Positions 23,160 through 35,781 of a stretch of 64,000 nt of DNA are shown piece by piece. The stretch comes from Microplitis mediator. Taxonomy: Eukaryota; Arthropoda; Insecta; Hymenoptera; Braconidae. How positions within the stretch are numbered: the stretch's first letter is position 1; every line of letters starts with the position of its first letter. A program made the translations under genes and the position numbers. The notes below the pieces were generated by a model. That model had not been told where the DNA came from. It ran no database searches and worked only from the letters and a program-made list of their open reading frames with translations. The DNA is taken from assembly GCF_029852145.1 (NCBI RefSeq), contig NC_079972.1, positions 6,335,795 to 6,399,794 of the forward strand, read 5' to 3'.

Positions 23160-23290
23160 AGCATTTTACGAGCTCGAAGAGATCGAAAATATCAACGCAT
23201 TTAAAAGTATTGTCGAGCTCAAAGAGCTCGAGCAGGTATTAACAATAATATTTTTGAGCTCCTCGAGCTGATCTACTTAATAAAATAAGC
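23160..23290 (+). repeat. R1 3'-end fragment
   Basis: Several GAGCTCGAAGAG / TCGAGCTC words appear in the order found in R1 3' ends. Nothing else of R1 is clear here. Confidence 0.35.
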
Positions 23291-23659
23291 ATTATTTGAT
23301 ATCAATGAAATAAAATTAAACTTTTGTTTGTTAGTTTTTGATTCTTTATTATTTATCATTATAGTTATTTAAAAAAAAATTCAAGTCTGTTTCCGACCTA
23401 AAGATGATCAGAAACAAACTCAACATAATAAAGAGTGTCCAATTTTTATCTAGATAAAAACAAAAGACAAAATATTCTTAGAAAAAAGTCTGATTTCTGA
23501 AAGTAGTCTATATAAGAAATAGTACGGGCAAAAATCGATCATATTTTACATGTTAATCAAATACAAATAAAAAGTAAAAGTAAAAAAAAACTTAGAACTT
23601 TTATTTACTTTAATACAGATCAAACTTTTCGACCCAGGTGAATTTGGTAAAATGCATGT

Positions 23660-24119
23660 TGAAAGCATTCTTAGACAGTATCCCCCTTCTTATTTTTTAA
23701 AAATATTTGACTTCGATTTGTCGTAACTGTATTGAAGTTTAATCAGTTAATAAAACAAAATTAAAGCAATGGTTAAAAAAAGGATAACGTAAATATAATT
23801 TCGCTAGGGTAAATAAATTTTAAAAAATTACTTACACTTACTATCAATTAGAAGTTAAACTAAATTTGGTTAGTAAATTTTAGTAAAATCTTTATGCCAA
23901 TATTGTGACAGAAAATATCAAACTTTGTAGATAAATAAATTATGAAATAATTTTTTTAAAATCTATATTCTAGTGAAATTATAACTACTTTATCCTTTTT
24001 TCAAATATTGCTTGAATTTTTTAAAAATCAATTAATAAAATTTCAATACGATTACGAAAGTTCAAGGTCATTGAATATTTAAATAAAAGTAGAGAGCCCC
24101 GTCTAAGAATGGCCTTTAA
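23660..24119. mobile_element. R3 MITE-like element, copy 1
   Basis: The left end reads AAAGCATTCTTAGACAGTAT and the right end GTCTAAGAATGGCCTTTAAG, inverted relative to each other. The interior matches the copy at 50033-50524 (for example AATTACTTACA and AATTAGAAGTTAAAC). There is no open frame. Exact ends and duplication are not determined. Confidence 0.55.
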
Positions 24120-25365
24120 GCTCATCGTATAAGCTTTATTGTCCTTCTTCTTTTGTCACTTAACGTTTATATTTTCAAATTTTATGAATGTAAATAGGTA
24201 CTCGTATGATTTCGTGAAACCTTGTCATTGCAATAACTCTTGTATATCTTAGAATACTAAAATGAAATTTCACACGTATATTTTTTGAGAAATACTTTTG
24301 TGAAGTACATAAAAAAGCACGACTGGTCCGATAATTTAGAAATAACCGTAATTTAAAGATTTTCAAAATTGAAAAAAAAAATTTTAATTTTGGTAATTCA
24401 ATGTTTAAAAAGTTATTGGTTTAAAATTAACAGACTGATTTGGTGACGACTACTTGTCTTTAAAGAGGATTTTTTTTGCGTAAAAACTGAGATTTGAGAG
24501 GTCAAAATAAAAAAATCACATATAAATAAATATGAACATGAACGCATATTATATTTCACTCGTATTATTTTTAAATTTATAAGTCGAGCAGTTCATTTGA
24601 AACAACAAATAAGTGCGACGAAATCCCGTTATTCAAGCACCATGCGACATACTTCTAATCCATTATGGTCTCAGTTGTTTTAGCTCTCAACAGCAACGGA
24701 AATGTACCGCTCAAGAAGTCTCAAGGGAATCATTTATGACTCGCCCAATATATACTCAGAGAGTTTTACGGTATTTTTTACATAAAAAATTTATATGAAA
24801 ATTACTATAGTAATAATAGCACGAGGATAGTGTAGAATTATGGTAAAAATACCGATAGCATAAAAATTTTTCACTGAACAGAATTTACAATGTGCGTTGT
24901 AATTTTGATAAAGCAACAGGGCAAGTTTTATTCTAAAAATTTTTACCATTTGTATCTTAATTGAGTATGCTAAGTTAAAATATTTTTAAAACATAAATTA
25001 AAAGAAAATCATAATTAAAAGAAAACTGAAAAATTGGGTTAGGTGCATTTAATAGCTCAACATACATACAATCACTTTGTGACAAAAAAATATAAGCATG
25101 TTAATTTTATAAAATAAATTATAATTAATTTATTTAAATAAATCACCATTGATAATAATAAAAATAGTCTAACTATTAAACTTTTCACAAATTTCATAAT
25201 AAGCATTTGAAAACAATATCTATAATTATAATACAAAAGAAAATTCACACAATGTTTTACATAGAGATGCTCGCTTGCGCCTCAATATGTCACGTAATTG
25301 AACGAACTCGAATTTGAAAGATCTTTGATAAAGTTTAAATTAATAAATTTTCTATTGCATTTAGT
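24120..25365. other. Intergenic stretch without recognisable features
   Basis: AT-rich; short open frames only; no bounded repeat recognised. Confidence 0.35.
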
Positions 25366-25528
25366 TTTTTAACTTCCCGCTAAGAAAATTGTAAATTTTC
25401 AAAAATTCGGGAAGTTATTGTTTTTATCCCAATTTTCGAAAATCGAGTTTTCATCAGATGTCGACGTTTTGAGGTCCTAGGAAGCTATTCTGACTATTTT
25501 TAGAATGATGTCCGAGTGTCTGTATGCA

Positions 25529-25734
<206 letters not shown>

Positions 25735-26350
25735 TGTAAACTCTTTGTAACTTTTTAACTAATGAACCGATTTGGATGTTTAAGGTGGCAATCGAAAGAG
25801 CTTGTTGGCCGTCAACTTTCCTGAAAATTTTAGATCATTTGATCGAGTATACTCGAAAATATTGGCGAATTACGAAAAAAAAAAATTTTCTTTTTAGTTT
25901 TTTATTGATTTTTCAGAAACGAGTTGAACGATCAACTTCAAAATCTAATCAGCTCTAGAACTTTATAAGCCGCGTCGAATGCGACCACAACCATCTCAAT
26001 CGGTTAATTTGTTCGAGAGATATCGTTGGGGAAGAAATGGTAAAAAACGGTTTTTAGGTAGATTTCTTTAGAAATCGGCCTATTGCAATGGGTCTCATGA
26101 TCGAATTATCAAAGAATTTTGTCACCATATATCTTATTTTACCTAGTAGAGTCAAAAAATACCATCCACCCAAAAGTTTATATATGTATGTATGTATGTA
26201 TATATATATATACAATATAACGCGCCTTGTCATCACGATAGCGCTCGCAATTCTTAACGGATCTTAATGAAATTTTATACACTTATTTATTGGACGATTA
26301 CCTTGATCAAGTTCGAAGATGAGCCCAATCGGTCGATTAGTTTGGAAGTT

Positions 26351-27056
26351 GTGGGTGTTTGAAATTTTTTCTGATTTTCATAAAAATGAATTTTCTGGCT
26401 TTATCCTAAAATAACTTTTGAACCGAAAATGATAACTCAATTCTGTAAAAAGTATCTCAAAATTTGAACGATTAGCTTTAATTTTCACTGTAATACTTGA
26501 TTTTTCGAAACATTTTTTCTAACAATTTGATGATATCGAAAATTTCACAAAAAAAAAAAAGCTTATTTTTGCAGCTTACCCTTCTAATAACTTCGGAATG
26601 ATATGACATACGTCAATTCCTTGAAATATTCATGTTGTAGCTTTAAATAAGTATCTTATTTGATATAATAATCATAGTTTTTTATTATTTATTAAATAAT
26701 TTTGTGGGTGTTTGAAATTTTTTTTTAATTGTCATGGAAATGAATTTTCTGGCTTTATCTGTAAATAACTTTTAAACCGAAAATGATAACTTAATTCTGT
26801 AAAAAGTATCTTAAAATTCGCATGATTAGCTTCAATGTTCACTATATTACTTGTTTTTTTAAAGATCTTGTCTAACAATTTGATGATTTCGAAAATTTCA
26901 CAAAAAATAGAAAAAGCTTATTTTTGCAGCTTACCCCTCTAATAACTTCGAAATGATATGGCATACCTCAATTCCTTGAAATTCATGTTGTAGCTTTAAA
27001 TAAGTATCTTATTTGATGTAATAATCATCGTTTTTTATTATTTATTAAATAATTTT
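26351..27056 (+). repeat. 353-bp tandem duplication inside R1
   Basis: Unit 1 (26351-26703) and unit 2 (26704-27056) both start GTGGGTGTTTGAAATTTTTT, share CTGGCTTTAT, AACCGAAAATGATAAC and CAGCTTACCC, and end in TTATTTATTAAATAATTTT. They differ by scattered substitutions and small indels. Confidence 0.85.
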
Positions 27057-28058
27057 AGGTTATGCCATATCATTTCGAAGTTATTAGAAATAACATATAA
27101 AATTGTTTACACTACCGTAACGTATTTTTAATTCAGTACTTTATTTTTTATGAAGTTCACCAAATTTTTGTATCTAAATGAGAAATCTACCTTTTCATTC
27201 CGGGTAAGGCCGGATGGCTCTTTTTTTTCAATTATCTTTAAAGTGACTTATCCGATCAATTTCAAAATTTGATCAGCTTTAGAACTTGATAAAACGCGTC
27301 GATTGCCACCTTAATCATCTCAATCAGTTAATGCGTTCGAGAGATATCGTTGGAGAAAGAAATGGTGAAAAACGGATTTTTTCAAATATCTTCGAAACGG
27401 TTGAACCGATCGTTTTCAAATTTTAATCGGCTCTAGAATTCAAGAAAACGCGCCGATTGCCACCTCAAACGACAAAATCGGTTCATTAGTTCAAATGATA
27501 TCGGCGCTGAAAAGTTAGAAAAATAACATAAAATGTTATTTTTTCCGGATAAATCAAAATGTAATGTACTAAATGTGTCTGAAATCATACCAACTATTCC
27601 TCTTTATAGTCTCTTTCGATCACCATATCATGTCATCTAACTTGTTCTTTAGTTTAAATCATATTATCAGCAAAAAAATTGAGAAAACCCAGTTTTTAAT
27701 ATGTTTCTCGGATATTTCATATATTATTGCTCTGACCTAAGTCAAAACTCATTCAAATCTTGATTTTGATAACTGACATCGATTTCTGCCTCGATACATT
27801 TATTTCATTGAACATAATCGAGAATAAAAATTTGAAAACGTCTTCTTCGTTAATAATTTTCGATTCTTAACTTGTCAAACTTTAGCAAAAAACCTAACTT
27901 GGTAGAGCTTGAAAAGCTTATAAAAAATAATCCCAGGTAATAGCATTTTCGAGCTCGAAAATATGTTCACAGTAATGTTTTCAAGCTCCTTGAGCTCGAA
28001 AAGAGTGGGAAGTTTTGGGGCTGGCCCGCAGGGTCAACTGACGCCCAGATTTTTTTTA

Positions 28059-28886
28059 GTGATTTTGTATTGTAAATATTGAAATAAAGTAATAGATTTT
28101 TCGATAAGTGAGAGACATTACTATATGGCATGGTAAAAATAGTTGTTTTTAGGAGTATATTTTAATAAAATTTTATGAAAAATTAGTGAAACAAATAGTA
28201 TAGTTCTCAAGAATATCGAGGCATCCCACCATTACCTTATATTTTTTGGGAGTTTTTACTATAAAATTCTCTGCGTGTATTAATTAATGGAACAGCATTG
28301 ACTTTAGACTGATTCAAAGTTATATTAATCAAAGTATTTTCGATTAAATAAAAAAGTATATATCTTTTTTTTTAAGTTTGGTCATCTTCGCTCTTCTAAA
28401 TATTTGTTCAATTTTACTATTAGCTTAATGCATTAATTAATTATACAATCGATAGTGCAATTCGTCAGACGTCTGAAGGTCTTCTATTCTTGCTTGTCAG
28501 TATCGATTTTTCATAGCAATTTAAAGTTAGATATCAAATAAAAAAAAAGTAGTCTTAACAATCCAATTACATTTTCTCACAGCCTTATTCTTTGCAATTG
28601 CCTTTTTGGTGTATTGTTCAATGGTCAAAGATATGTTACAGCTTAGTTTAAGTGCTTTATCTGCCATCTAGTGGTCTTGTTATCAAAATACTTAAACAAT
28701 TTCGTATTTATCATTATGTCATTTGCAAGCATGTATTTATGTAAGTATGAATTACTGTAAAGAGTTAAAAAGAATTATTTATTACATAAATAAAGCTACT
28801 AAGTGATAAAGTAATTAAAGTAGTACTATCGATACTACAAGTGTCAAATGTGTGCTTTGTGTAATTTGACTTTTGTGGTATTTTCA
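28059..28886. other. Intergenic stretch without recognisable features
   Basis: No supported gene or repeat boundary between the R1 copy and the large palindrome. Confidence 0.35.
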
Positions 28887-28888
28887 TA

Positions 28889-30671
28889 CACTAATGCAAA
28901 AAATTAAAGGAGCAGAAAAATTTTATAAATTTTTTAGTGATTTTTGGAAGGCTGTAACTTGGTGAAAAAAAATCGTATCGAAAATTTAAAAAAAGCATTT
29001 TATAGCTTGAAATCTCAAGTTTAGGTGTATTTTTTTCAAAATTTTTTAAAAGCTCCGATTATTGCGCAAACATGAGAAATACCGCGAGCCAAAAAATTTC
29101 TAAATTTTTTTTTTTTTTCCGAAGAGCCTACGGACCGCGGAAAAATTCTTTCAACTAAACGAATGCATACATCGTTTAGCAAATTTATTCAGCTTCAATT
29201 TGGTTTTTTTTTTAACCTCGTAGGACGATTTGTCGCAGAGATATCAGCCTTCAAACAGAAAATGATCCTTTTGGCTTTGATCTTCGATATTTCAGGTACC
29301 AATGATCGCACAGAAAGTTGAAGGGCGGCGTTAAAAACTTGAATAAATTCCCTACAAGACCCTGTCATTATTTTTTGAAAAAAAAAATTTTTTTTATTTT
29401 TAACATCCATTAGAAGAAAGTACAAAAAAATGCCTTTTTTTGGTTTTTTAGTAAATCAACCGCTACTCTGCAAATATCGATAAAAAAAATAATGTTGCCA
29501 GGGACTTTTTTAGCTTAATGTACCCCCAAGACCCCTGTAAATTTTTAAATTGATCTATCGAACCGTTTTTTGGGAATCATTGATCAAAGTTTAGCTAAAC
29601 AATTAAAGGAGCAAGTTTTGTTCCTTTAATTGTGTAATCATAATCAAAATGAAAAAATTTTTTTTTTCGACTTTTCTCAAATTTTTGCGTTGGTAACTCA
29701 GCAAATGCAAGGAAATGACAAAAAAAATAAAAAATTTCCAAAAAATGTCAAAAAAAAAATTTAGAACACAAAAAAAGAGTTTCAATTTTTTTTTTTTCTT
29801 TGATTTTTTTTGACATTTTTTGGAAATTTTTTATTTTTTTTGTCATTTCCTTGCATTTGCTGAGTTACCAACGCAAAAATTTGAGAAAAGTCGAAAAAAA
29901 AAATTTTTTCATTTTGATTATGATTACACAATTAAAGGAACAAAACTTGCTCCTTTAATTGTTTAGCTAAACTTTGATCAATGATTCCCAAAAAACGGTT
30001 CGATAGATCAATTTAAAAATTTACAGGGGTCTTGGGGGTACATTAAGCTAAAAAAGTCCCTGGCAACATTATTTTTTTTATCGATATTTGCAGAGTAGCG
30101 GTTGATTTACTAAAAAACCAAAAAAAGGCATTTTTTTGTACTTTCTTCTAATGGATGTTAAAAATAAAAAAAATTTTTTTTTTCAAAAAATAATGACAGG
30201 GTCTTGTAGGAAATTTATTCAAGTTTTTAACGCCGCCCTTCAACTTTCTGTGCGATCATTGGTACCTGAAATATCGAAGATCAAAGCCAAAAGGATCATT
30301 TTCTGTTTGAAGGCTGATATCTCTGCGACAAATCGTCCTACGAGGTTAAAAAAAAAACCAAATTGAAGCTGAATAAATTTGCTAAACGATGTATGCATTC
30401 GTTTAGTTGAAAGAATTTTTCCGCGGTCCGTAGGCTCTTCGGAAAAAAAAAAAAATTTAGAAATTTTTTGGCTCGCGGTATTTCTCATGTTTGCGCAATA
30501 ATCGGAGCTTTTAAAAAATTTTGAAAAAAATACACCTAAACTTGAGATTTCAAGCTATAAAATGCTTTTTTTAAATTTTCGATACGATTTTTTTTCACCA
30601 AGTTACAGCCTTCCAAAAATAACTAAAAAATTTATAAAATTTTTCTGCTCCTTTAATTTTTTGCATTAGTG
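28889..30671. mobile_element. Foldback element F2: near-perfect 1.78-kb palindrome
   Basis: The left end CACTAATGCAAAAAATTAAA and the right end are exact inverses, with TA on each side (28887-28888 and 30672-30673). The arms run to about 29760 and from about 29800, so each is about 870 bp and the spacer about 40 bp. Only isolated differences are visible (for example GTAGGGAATT at 29350 against GTAGGAAATT at 30209, and GTGATTTTTGG against the inverse of CCAAAAATAAC). All open frames inside are mirrored and low-complexity. Termini CACTA plus a TA duplication fit either a CACTA-type or a Tc1/mariner-type non-autonomous element. Confidence 0.88.
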
Positions 30672-30974
30672 TATTTCAACGCCACGTAAAACTAAAAGAG
30701 ATAGAAGTATGCTTACAGTAACTCGATTTTACTCAAAATTTAAGATCATGCGCAAAAATCTATTGCGCAAACTCTATTATACAAGTTATTAGCTTTACAT
30801 GTTTGTTTACTAAAATGGGTTGCTGCATTATTTACTAATGTAACTGGTATCAATAAAAAATATGTCGTATGTTTTGCACTAAGAAATGTGTATAACATTG
30901 ATATCCCCACATACCGCATTGGATGCATGTTTAAATTTTGCGCGCGTCGTAATCTATTCGGCGGCGTTGCCACA

Positions 30975-31315
30975 TGTAATTAACATGGTACGTTTTTCTT
31001 AATTATTTACTACTAATTACTCTATGACAATCTCTGAAGCTCAGATTCTGATTAACCAAAATGTTCGAAACATTTTTTTCTTTTCATTGATACCACTTTT
31101 ATTGAAATCTGAAGTCACTTTTTGTGAAATAAAACTCTGTGAATTCTCATAAAAATCAATAGTAAAGACAGACATTTTTAAATATTGATATCTTTTTTAA
31201 GTTCGCTGTAGACCTTAAAAAATTCAACTGGTTCATTATCTTGTTATAATGTACCAATATGCCAAGTTTCATTAAATTCTAAAAGTCAATTCTAAAACCG
31301 ATAGTACTACTTTAA
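30975..31315 (+). repeat. R2 dispersed repeat, copy 1
   Basis: This stretch is the reverse complement of about 55638-55985: it shares CTCAGATTCTGA(T/C)TAACCAAAAT, ATATTGATATC, ATTATCTTGTTATAATGT and GCCAAGTTTCATTAAATTCT with point differences. No coding region; family unknown. Confidence 0.6.
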
Positions 31316-32477
31316 ACAGATATCTTTAAAATCTAGCTATTGTAAAAATTTTCATTTCGAAACTTCTAAGGAATTGTGCCATAATATATTCTTGTTTGTG
31401 ATGTAGATTCTAAAAGTATTATTGGTTTAAAAGTAAATATAGGGTGAAATGTCCAGTGACTGATTTGTTATACCGACAATTATTTTGATAGATAAATTAA
31501 ATAATTTATTTTAAAACTAAGTCGAACTTTTATAATCGAATTGAGAAATCATTTCTCTTCTAATTTTTCCGTGATATTTCCTACATTTCATCACGTGTGT
31601 AAAATTGAAAGACCCATTGAATGACCGTTTTCGTCCATTGAATGACCGGACATAGTCCAGTTAATGACCAATGTATTGGATTTATTAATTAAAATATCAA
31701 AATTAATTTCTATAGATATGCTTTTTTTTGACACAGTTTAGTACAGAAGCTATATCCATGTTTAGGAGGAAACCTTTTGTACGAAAAAGCGTTCTGATTT
31801 ACAGATTGAATTTCAATCGGATTCAATGGGAAAATAATAAATTTTTATCGGTCATTTTTCCGATTGAATCCGATTCAATTTTTTAATCAGATTCAATCAG
31901 ATTTTTGAATCAGGGCTAACCTTTTTAATAGCCTCTTTCGAAATTTCATTGATATATGAAAATCTTGTATAAAGTTTTTTTGGAATTATTAGCTGCACTA
32001 CGTTTAGTAACTTACTTCTTACTTGATGCATTCTTTTAAGTTGCAATTCTTTTATTTGTTTTGGTTGAAAAATTTGATTTTGCCATTTCATAATATTAAC
32101 GGACGAATAAAATTAAACAGACGGGATTCACTGATATTAACAAATTCTCACTCATCATTAAATGATTGGTCAGTCATTTACTGGCTGAGTATAATAATAA
32201 AGTACACCAATGAATGCCTGACATAAAATTAAGAAAAAAAAATTCTTGACGTTAATTTCACGGATCCAAAGCCAATTTTATTAATTTATTCACTTATATA
32301 AGTGATGATAAATTTACTGTTTTATAGAAAAATCACTTGCTACTATTGGAATACATAGTTTTTAAAAATGATTTTTTTTTAACGTTTCAGTTCAAATTCA
32401 GTATTAATTTGAAAACTCTTCAAATCTCCGTATAATTAACTTTAGAACAAGACATTTTTTCGTAACTTAATAACGTA
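31316..32477. other. Intergenic stretch, small local repeat only
   Basis: Nothing supported except three near-copies of CCATTGAATGACC within about 31613-31671. Confidence 0.35.
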
Positions 32478-32738
32478 ACAATCTTCAGAAAGAAATTTCT
32501 TGAGTTGAGAAAAAAATGTTCTCATCGAGCCAAGAAAAAAATTTCTTGGCCTAAAAAAGTTTTTTCTTGATTTGAAGAATTACGGTTTCAGGCTAAGAAA
32601 ATGATGTCTTCCGCGAAGTAAATAATTTATCGCTCCAAATAATTTCTTACTTTAATAAAATAAGATATTTTGCTTGGTTCGAGAAACTAATTCCGAAGAC
32701 AATGTGCTTTTTGGTTCAAGAATTACTCTTGTTCTGTG
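32478..32738. mobile_element. Truncated relative of element E7
   Basis: Repeated AAGAAATTTCTTG / CCAAGAAAA words and an end TTACTCTTGTTCTGTG resemble one end of the element at 41058-42316. The other end is not recognisable. Confidence 0.4.
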
Positions 32739-32778
32739 TATAAATAAAATTGAATGGAACATTAAAAATTATTTAAGC

Positions 32779-33980
32779 GACAGTAAAGCATACTTAGTGC
32801 TTTCGCGCTTGAGATGTACAAGAAGAAAAAAATCTAAAAAACGGTTGACCCTACGGGCCAGCCCCGAAACTTCCCGCGGTTTTCGAGCTGCTTGAGCTTG
32901 AAAACATTATCGTCGATACATGTTTGAACTCTTTGAGCTCAACAATACTTTTGAATACATTAGTCTTGTCGAGTCTTTCGAGATCGACAAAGTAACGTTT
33001 TGTACACTGTAAAAAGAGCGGTGTTAAAAATGGACTCATTTTAATTCCACCCGGTGTTTAAATAAAATTACACCGGTGTAGGAGGAGTAATTCACCGGTG
33101 TTAAAAATACCGGCGTTAAATCAGGGTAATCGGTGTAAAAGCGGGATAACCGGTGTAAAACTGGAGTAATATCGGTGTAAAAGCGGAGTAATACCGGTGT
33201 AAAAGCTGGGTAAACTGCGTCCGCTTGGAATATTAACTTTAAAGATTATAAAACACAAAAAATGTCAGTTCTTTATGAAAATTAATAAAGAATATTATTT
33301 ATTAACAAGTATAGTGATCGAGTAAGTACAAATATTCACAAAGTAAAATATTTTAACACCGGTAAAGAATATCTACACCAGCGGTGGCGTTATTTTAACA
33401 CCGGTCTAGAATATTTACACCGGCAGCGGTGTTATTCTAACACCGGAGAATTTTTTTTAACACCGGTATAGAATATTTACACCGGCGGCGGCGTTATTTT
33501 CACACCGCTTTCGGTGTTGAAATTTAACACCGCTGATTTTAACACCTACACCGCTTGGACTTACTCCGGTGATTTTTTACAGTGTATTAATCTCCGAGAG
33601 TTCGTGAAATTTAAAATCATCAATAAGGATCATTTTTGCAAGTTTTGCTGGCGATTATGCTTGATAAATTCAATGTATTTAGACAGAAATCAATAAAAAT
33701 GATAAAGATAAAGAGTTACTTAAACTATGAATTGAACTAGCGAGTTAATATATGAAACATCCGGAAAAAATTTCAGAAACAGTAATTTTTCAAAAATTTG
33801 GAAATAATATTTATGCAGCGATCATCAAGCACTATGACGCCAAAGGGTCGGTATAAGTTTTGGAACATATGATGAATTACATTATGCGTTATTCGAGAAG
33901 ACTGAGTAAATTGTTATTTTTTAAATTTTTTTATTGCAGCTATCCTTCAAACTAATTAACCGATTATGATGTTTAAGGCA
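32779..33980 (-). repeat. R1-family repeat, reversed, split by element E4
   Basis: GGTTGACCCTACGGGCCAGCC and AACTTCCCGCGGTTTTCGAGC (32838-32888) are the inverted R1 3' end. R1-like text resumes after E4 and includes AACCGATTATGATGTTTAAGG near 33957. The first 45 bp (GACAGTAAAGCATACTTAG...) match the end block of the element nested in E2. Confidence 0.5.
33005..33584. mobile_element. Element E4: CACTG-ended TIR element with ACACCGGTGT words
   Basis: The left end CACTGTAAAAA and right end TTTTTACAGTG are inverted, with TA on both sides (33003-33004 and 33585-33586). The interior carries roughly 18 occurrences of ACACCGG / CCGGTGT or close variants in both orientations. There is no coding region. 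It is inserted in an R1 copy. Confidence 0.8.
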
Positions 33981-34167
33981 GCATTCAATGCAGTTTTGCA
34001 GCCTTTAAAGCTATAAAATTATTAGAATCAATCAGTTTTGTGATTTTTGAGTTTATTAGAACAAAACCATGAGTAAAAACGACTTATAACCGTTAACTTT
34101 TGTAAATCAACTTTTTGTCTGCCATTTAGATATTATGTACTGGACACATTTTTGGAAACCCTGGCGG

Positions 34168-34403
34168 ATCTGATTTTATGGTATTTTTCGGTATCACTAA
34201 CCTAGTTTACGGTAATGTCACCGTAATTAAGTACGGTAATTCTACGGAAAGTTTCGAAAAACTACGGTAGATTCCGCGGAATTTTCCGTGATTTCCGCGG
34301 AATCTACCGTAGTTTACCGGAACTTTCCGTAGAATTACCGTACTTGATTACGGTGACATTACCGAAAACTACGGTAGTGATATCGAAAAATACCGTAAAA
34401 TTA
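34168..34403. repeat. TACGGTAA-word hairpin at the left end of E6
   Basis: A near-perfect palindrome centred near 34286. Its arms contain ACGGTAATGTCACCGTAAT, TACGGTAATTCTACGGAAAG and ATTCCGCGGAA in mirrored order. It could fold into a stable cruciform or RNA hairpin. Confidence 0.85.
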
Positions 34404-35480
34404 GATATGCTCACAGAAACAGTAATTGTACCGTAAATTTTGCGAAATTCATCTGTTTAAAAGTTATTGGAGCTTGAAGTCCAATTTATAGGAAGCTTCG
34501 AGATCTTTCTACTTTTTCGGTGAAACTATCAGACTTATCACGAAACGTCATAGAATCTTTTTTGTTGAGAATTCTATTCATTAAAAATTATCTCCGATAA
34601 TGTTTTTTAAAATCCCGCATTTTTTTCTAGCTATTTCCATTTTAATGTCAAGCTCTTAAAAAAAATTAGTGTCCTGATCAATTTCAAGAGCTTGACATAA
34701 AAATGGAAATAACTAGTAAACAATGCGAAGTTTTGAGACACTTTATTGGAGGTAATTTGTAAAAAATAAAATTGTGTACAAAAAAGACACTCTAACATTT
34801 TATGATAAGCCTGATAGTTTCACCGGAAAAGTAAAAAAATCTAGAAATTTTCTATAAATCTGGTTTTTAAGTTTAGAATAAATTAATTTATTAGAAAAAT
34901 TTAAATTTAAGTTAAAAATAAAATAATTCTTGTAAATAGCACGTAATAAATCGAATTTAATTATTTTTCCTAACTTATTACAACAACGCTAAACTTAACC
35001 AATAAACTCAGCATGTCATAAACACACTGCAAACTCAAGTGTTTTATTTCATGTTTTAAAGTAAAACACTGAGGTGTTTTTTTAATCTAAATGTTTTGTA
35101 TTAAAACGTTTTAAGTGATTAATAAAATTATCTTAAACACTTTAGTATTTAGTTTTAAAACATTTCATCTGTTTTACCAATAAATACACTTCAAACTGTT
35201 TTATAATAAAACATTGTTAATTTGTGAAACGTTTAGTGTACAGTCAAACGTTTTGAAACTAATCAGGTGTTAGCAAATAAAACGTTTCTAGAAGAAAAAA
35301 CGGTTATCTGTAAAACATTTTTATTGTAAAACACTTATTAAATAGAGTACTTCACATAAATGTAAAATATATTATTGAAAATTCAAATGGTGCATATACA
35401 TAGGCATACTTTACAATAAGTTCAAGATAAATACATAAGTTATTAGATGTGTAAGTGTTTAAATTGTTTTGGAAGATGAT

Positions 35481-35781
35481 TAACGCTGCTTCTCAGTCAA
35501 GTTATGTGTATATCTCACCCATACACATTGGCGCTACGCGGCATCTCGGTCTAGCGCTTGTTACACATACACGCACGTACACAAGCTAGCGAGTCCGGCA
35601 GTACGAGAAGGTTCGTTCTTATTTTGTTTTCCCGCTTTTGAGGTGCATTCCATGATAAGTCTTACCCTTGTCGTGTTAATAACAAATGTAAATTTATTGT
35701 TGTTAATAAGTAATTTAAAAAATACAATAAGTTTAAGTATACATTCGTAAAGTCGTTTCTTTATTGATAAAAATTATAAAA
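35481..35781 (+). promoter_or_regulatory. Probable promoter and 5' UTR of the E5 gene
   Basis: A GC- and CpG-richer island (GGCGCTACGCGGCATC, CCGGCAGTACGAGAAGG) lies between the left subterminal repeats and the ATG at 35782. It stands out from the AT-rich element ends. Confidence 0.4.

Noticed and set aside
29195..30488. 76- and 82-codon open frames on both strands
   Set aside because: Mirrored in the two arms of the F2 palindrome and low in complexity.
31613..31671. Three near-copies of CCATTGAATGACC as a possible CRISPR-like or satellite array
   Set aside because: Too few, too short, and with no regular spacers; a local repeat only.
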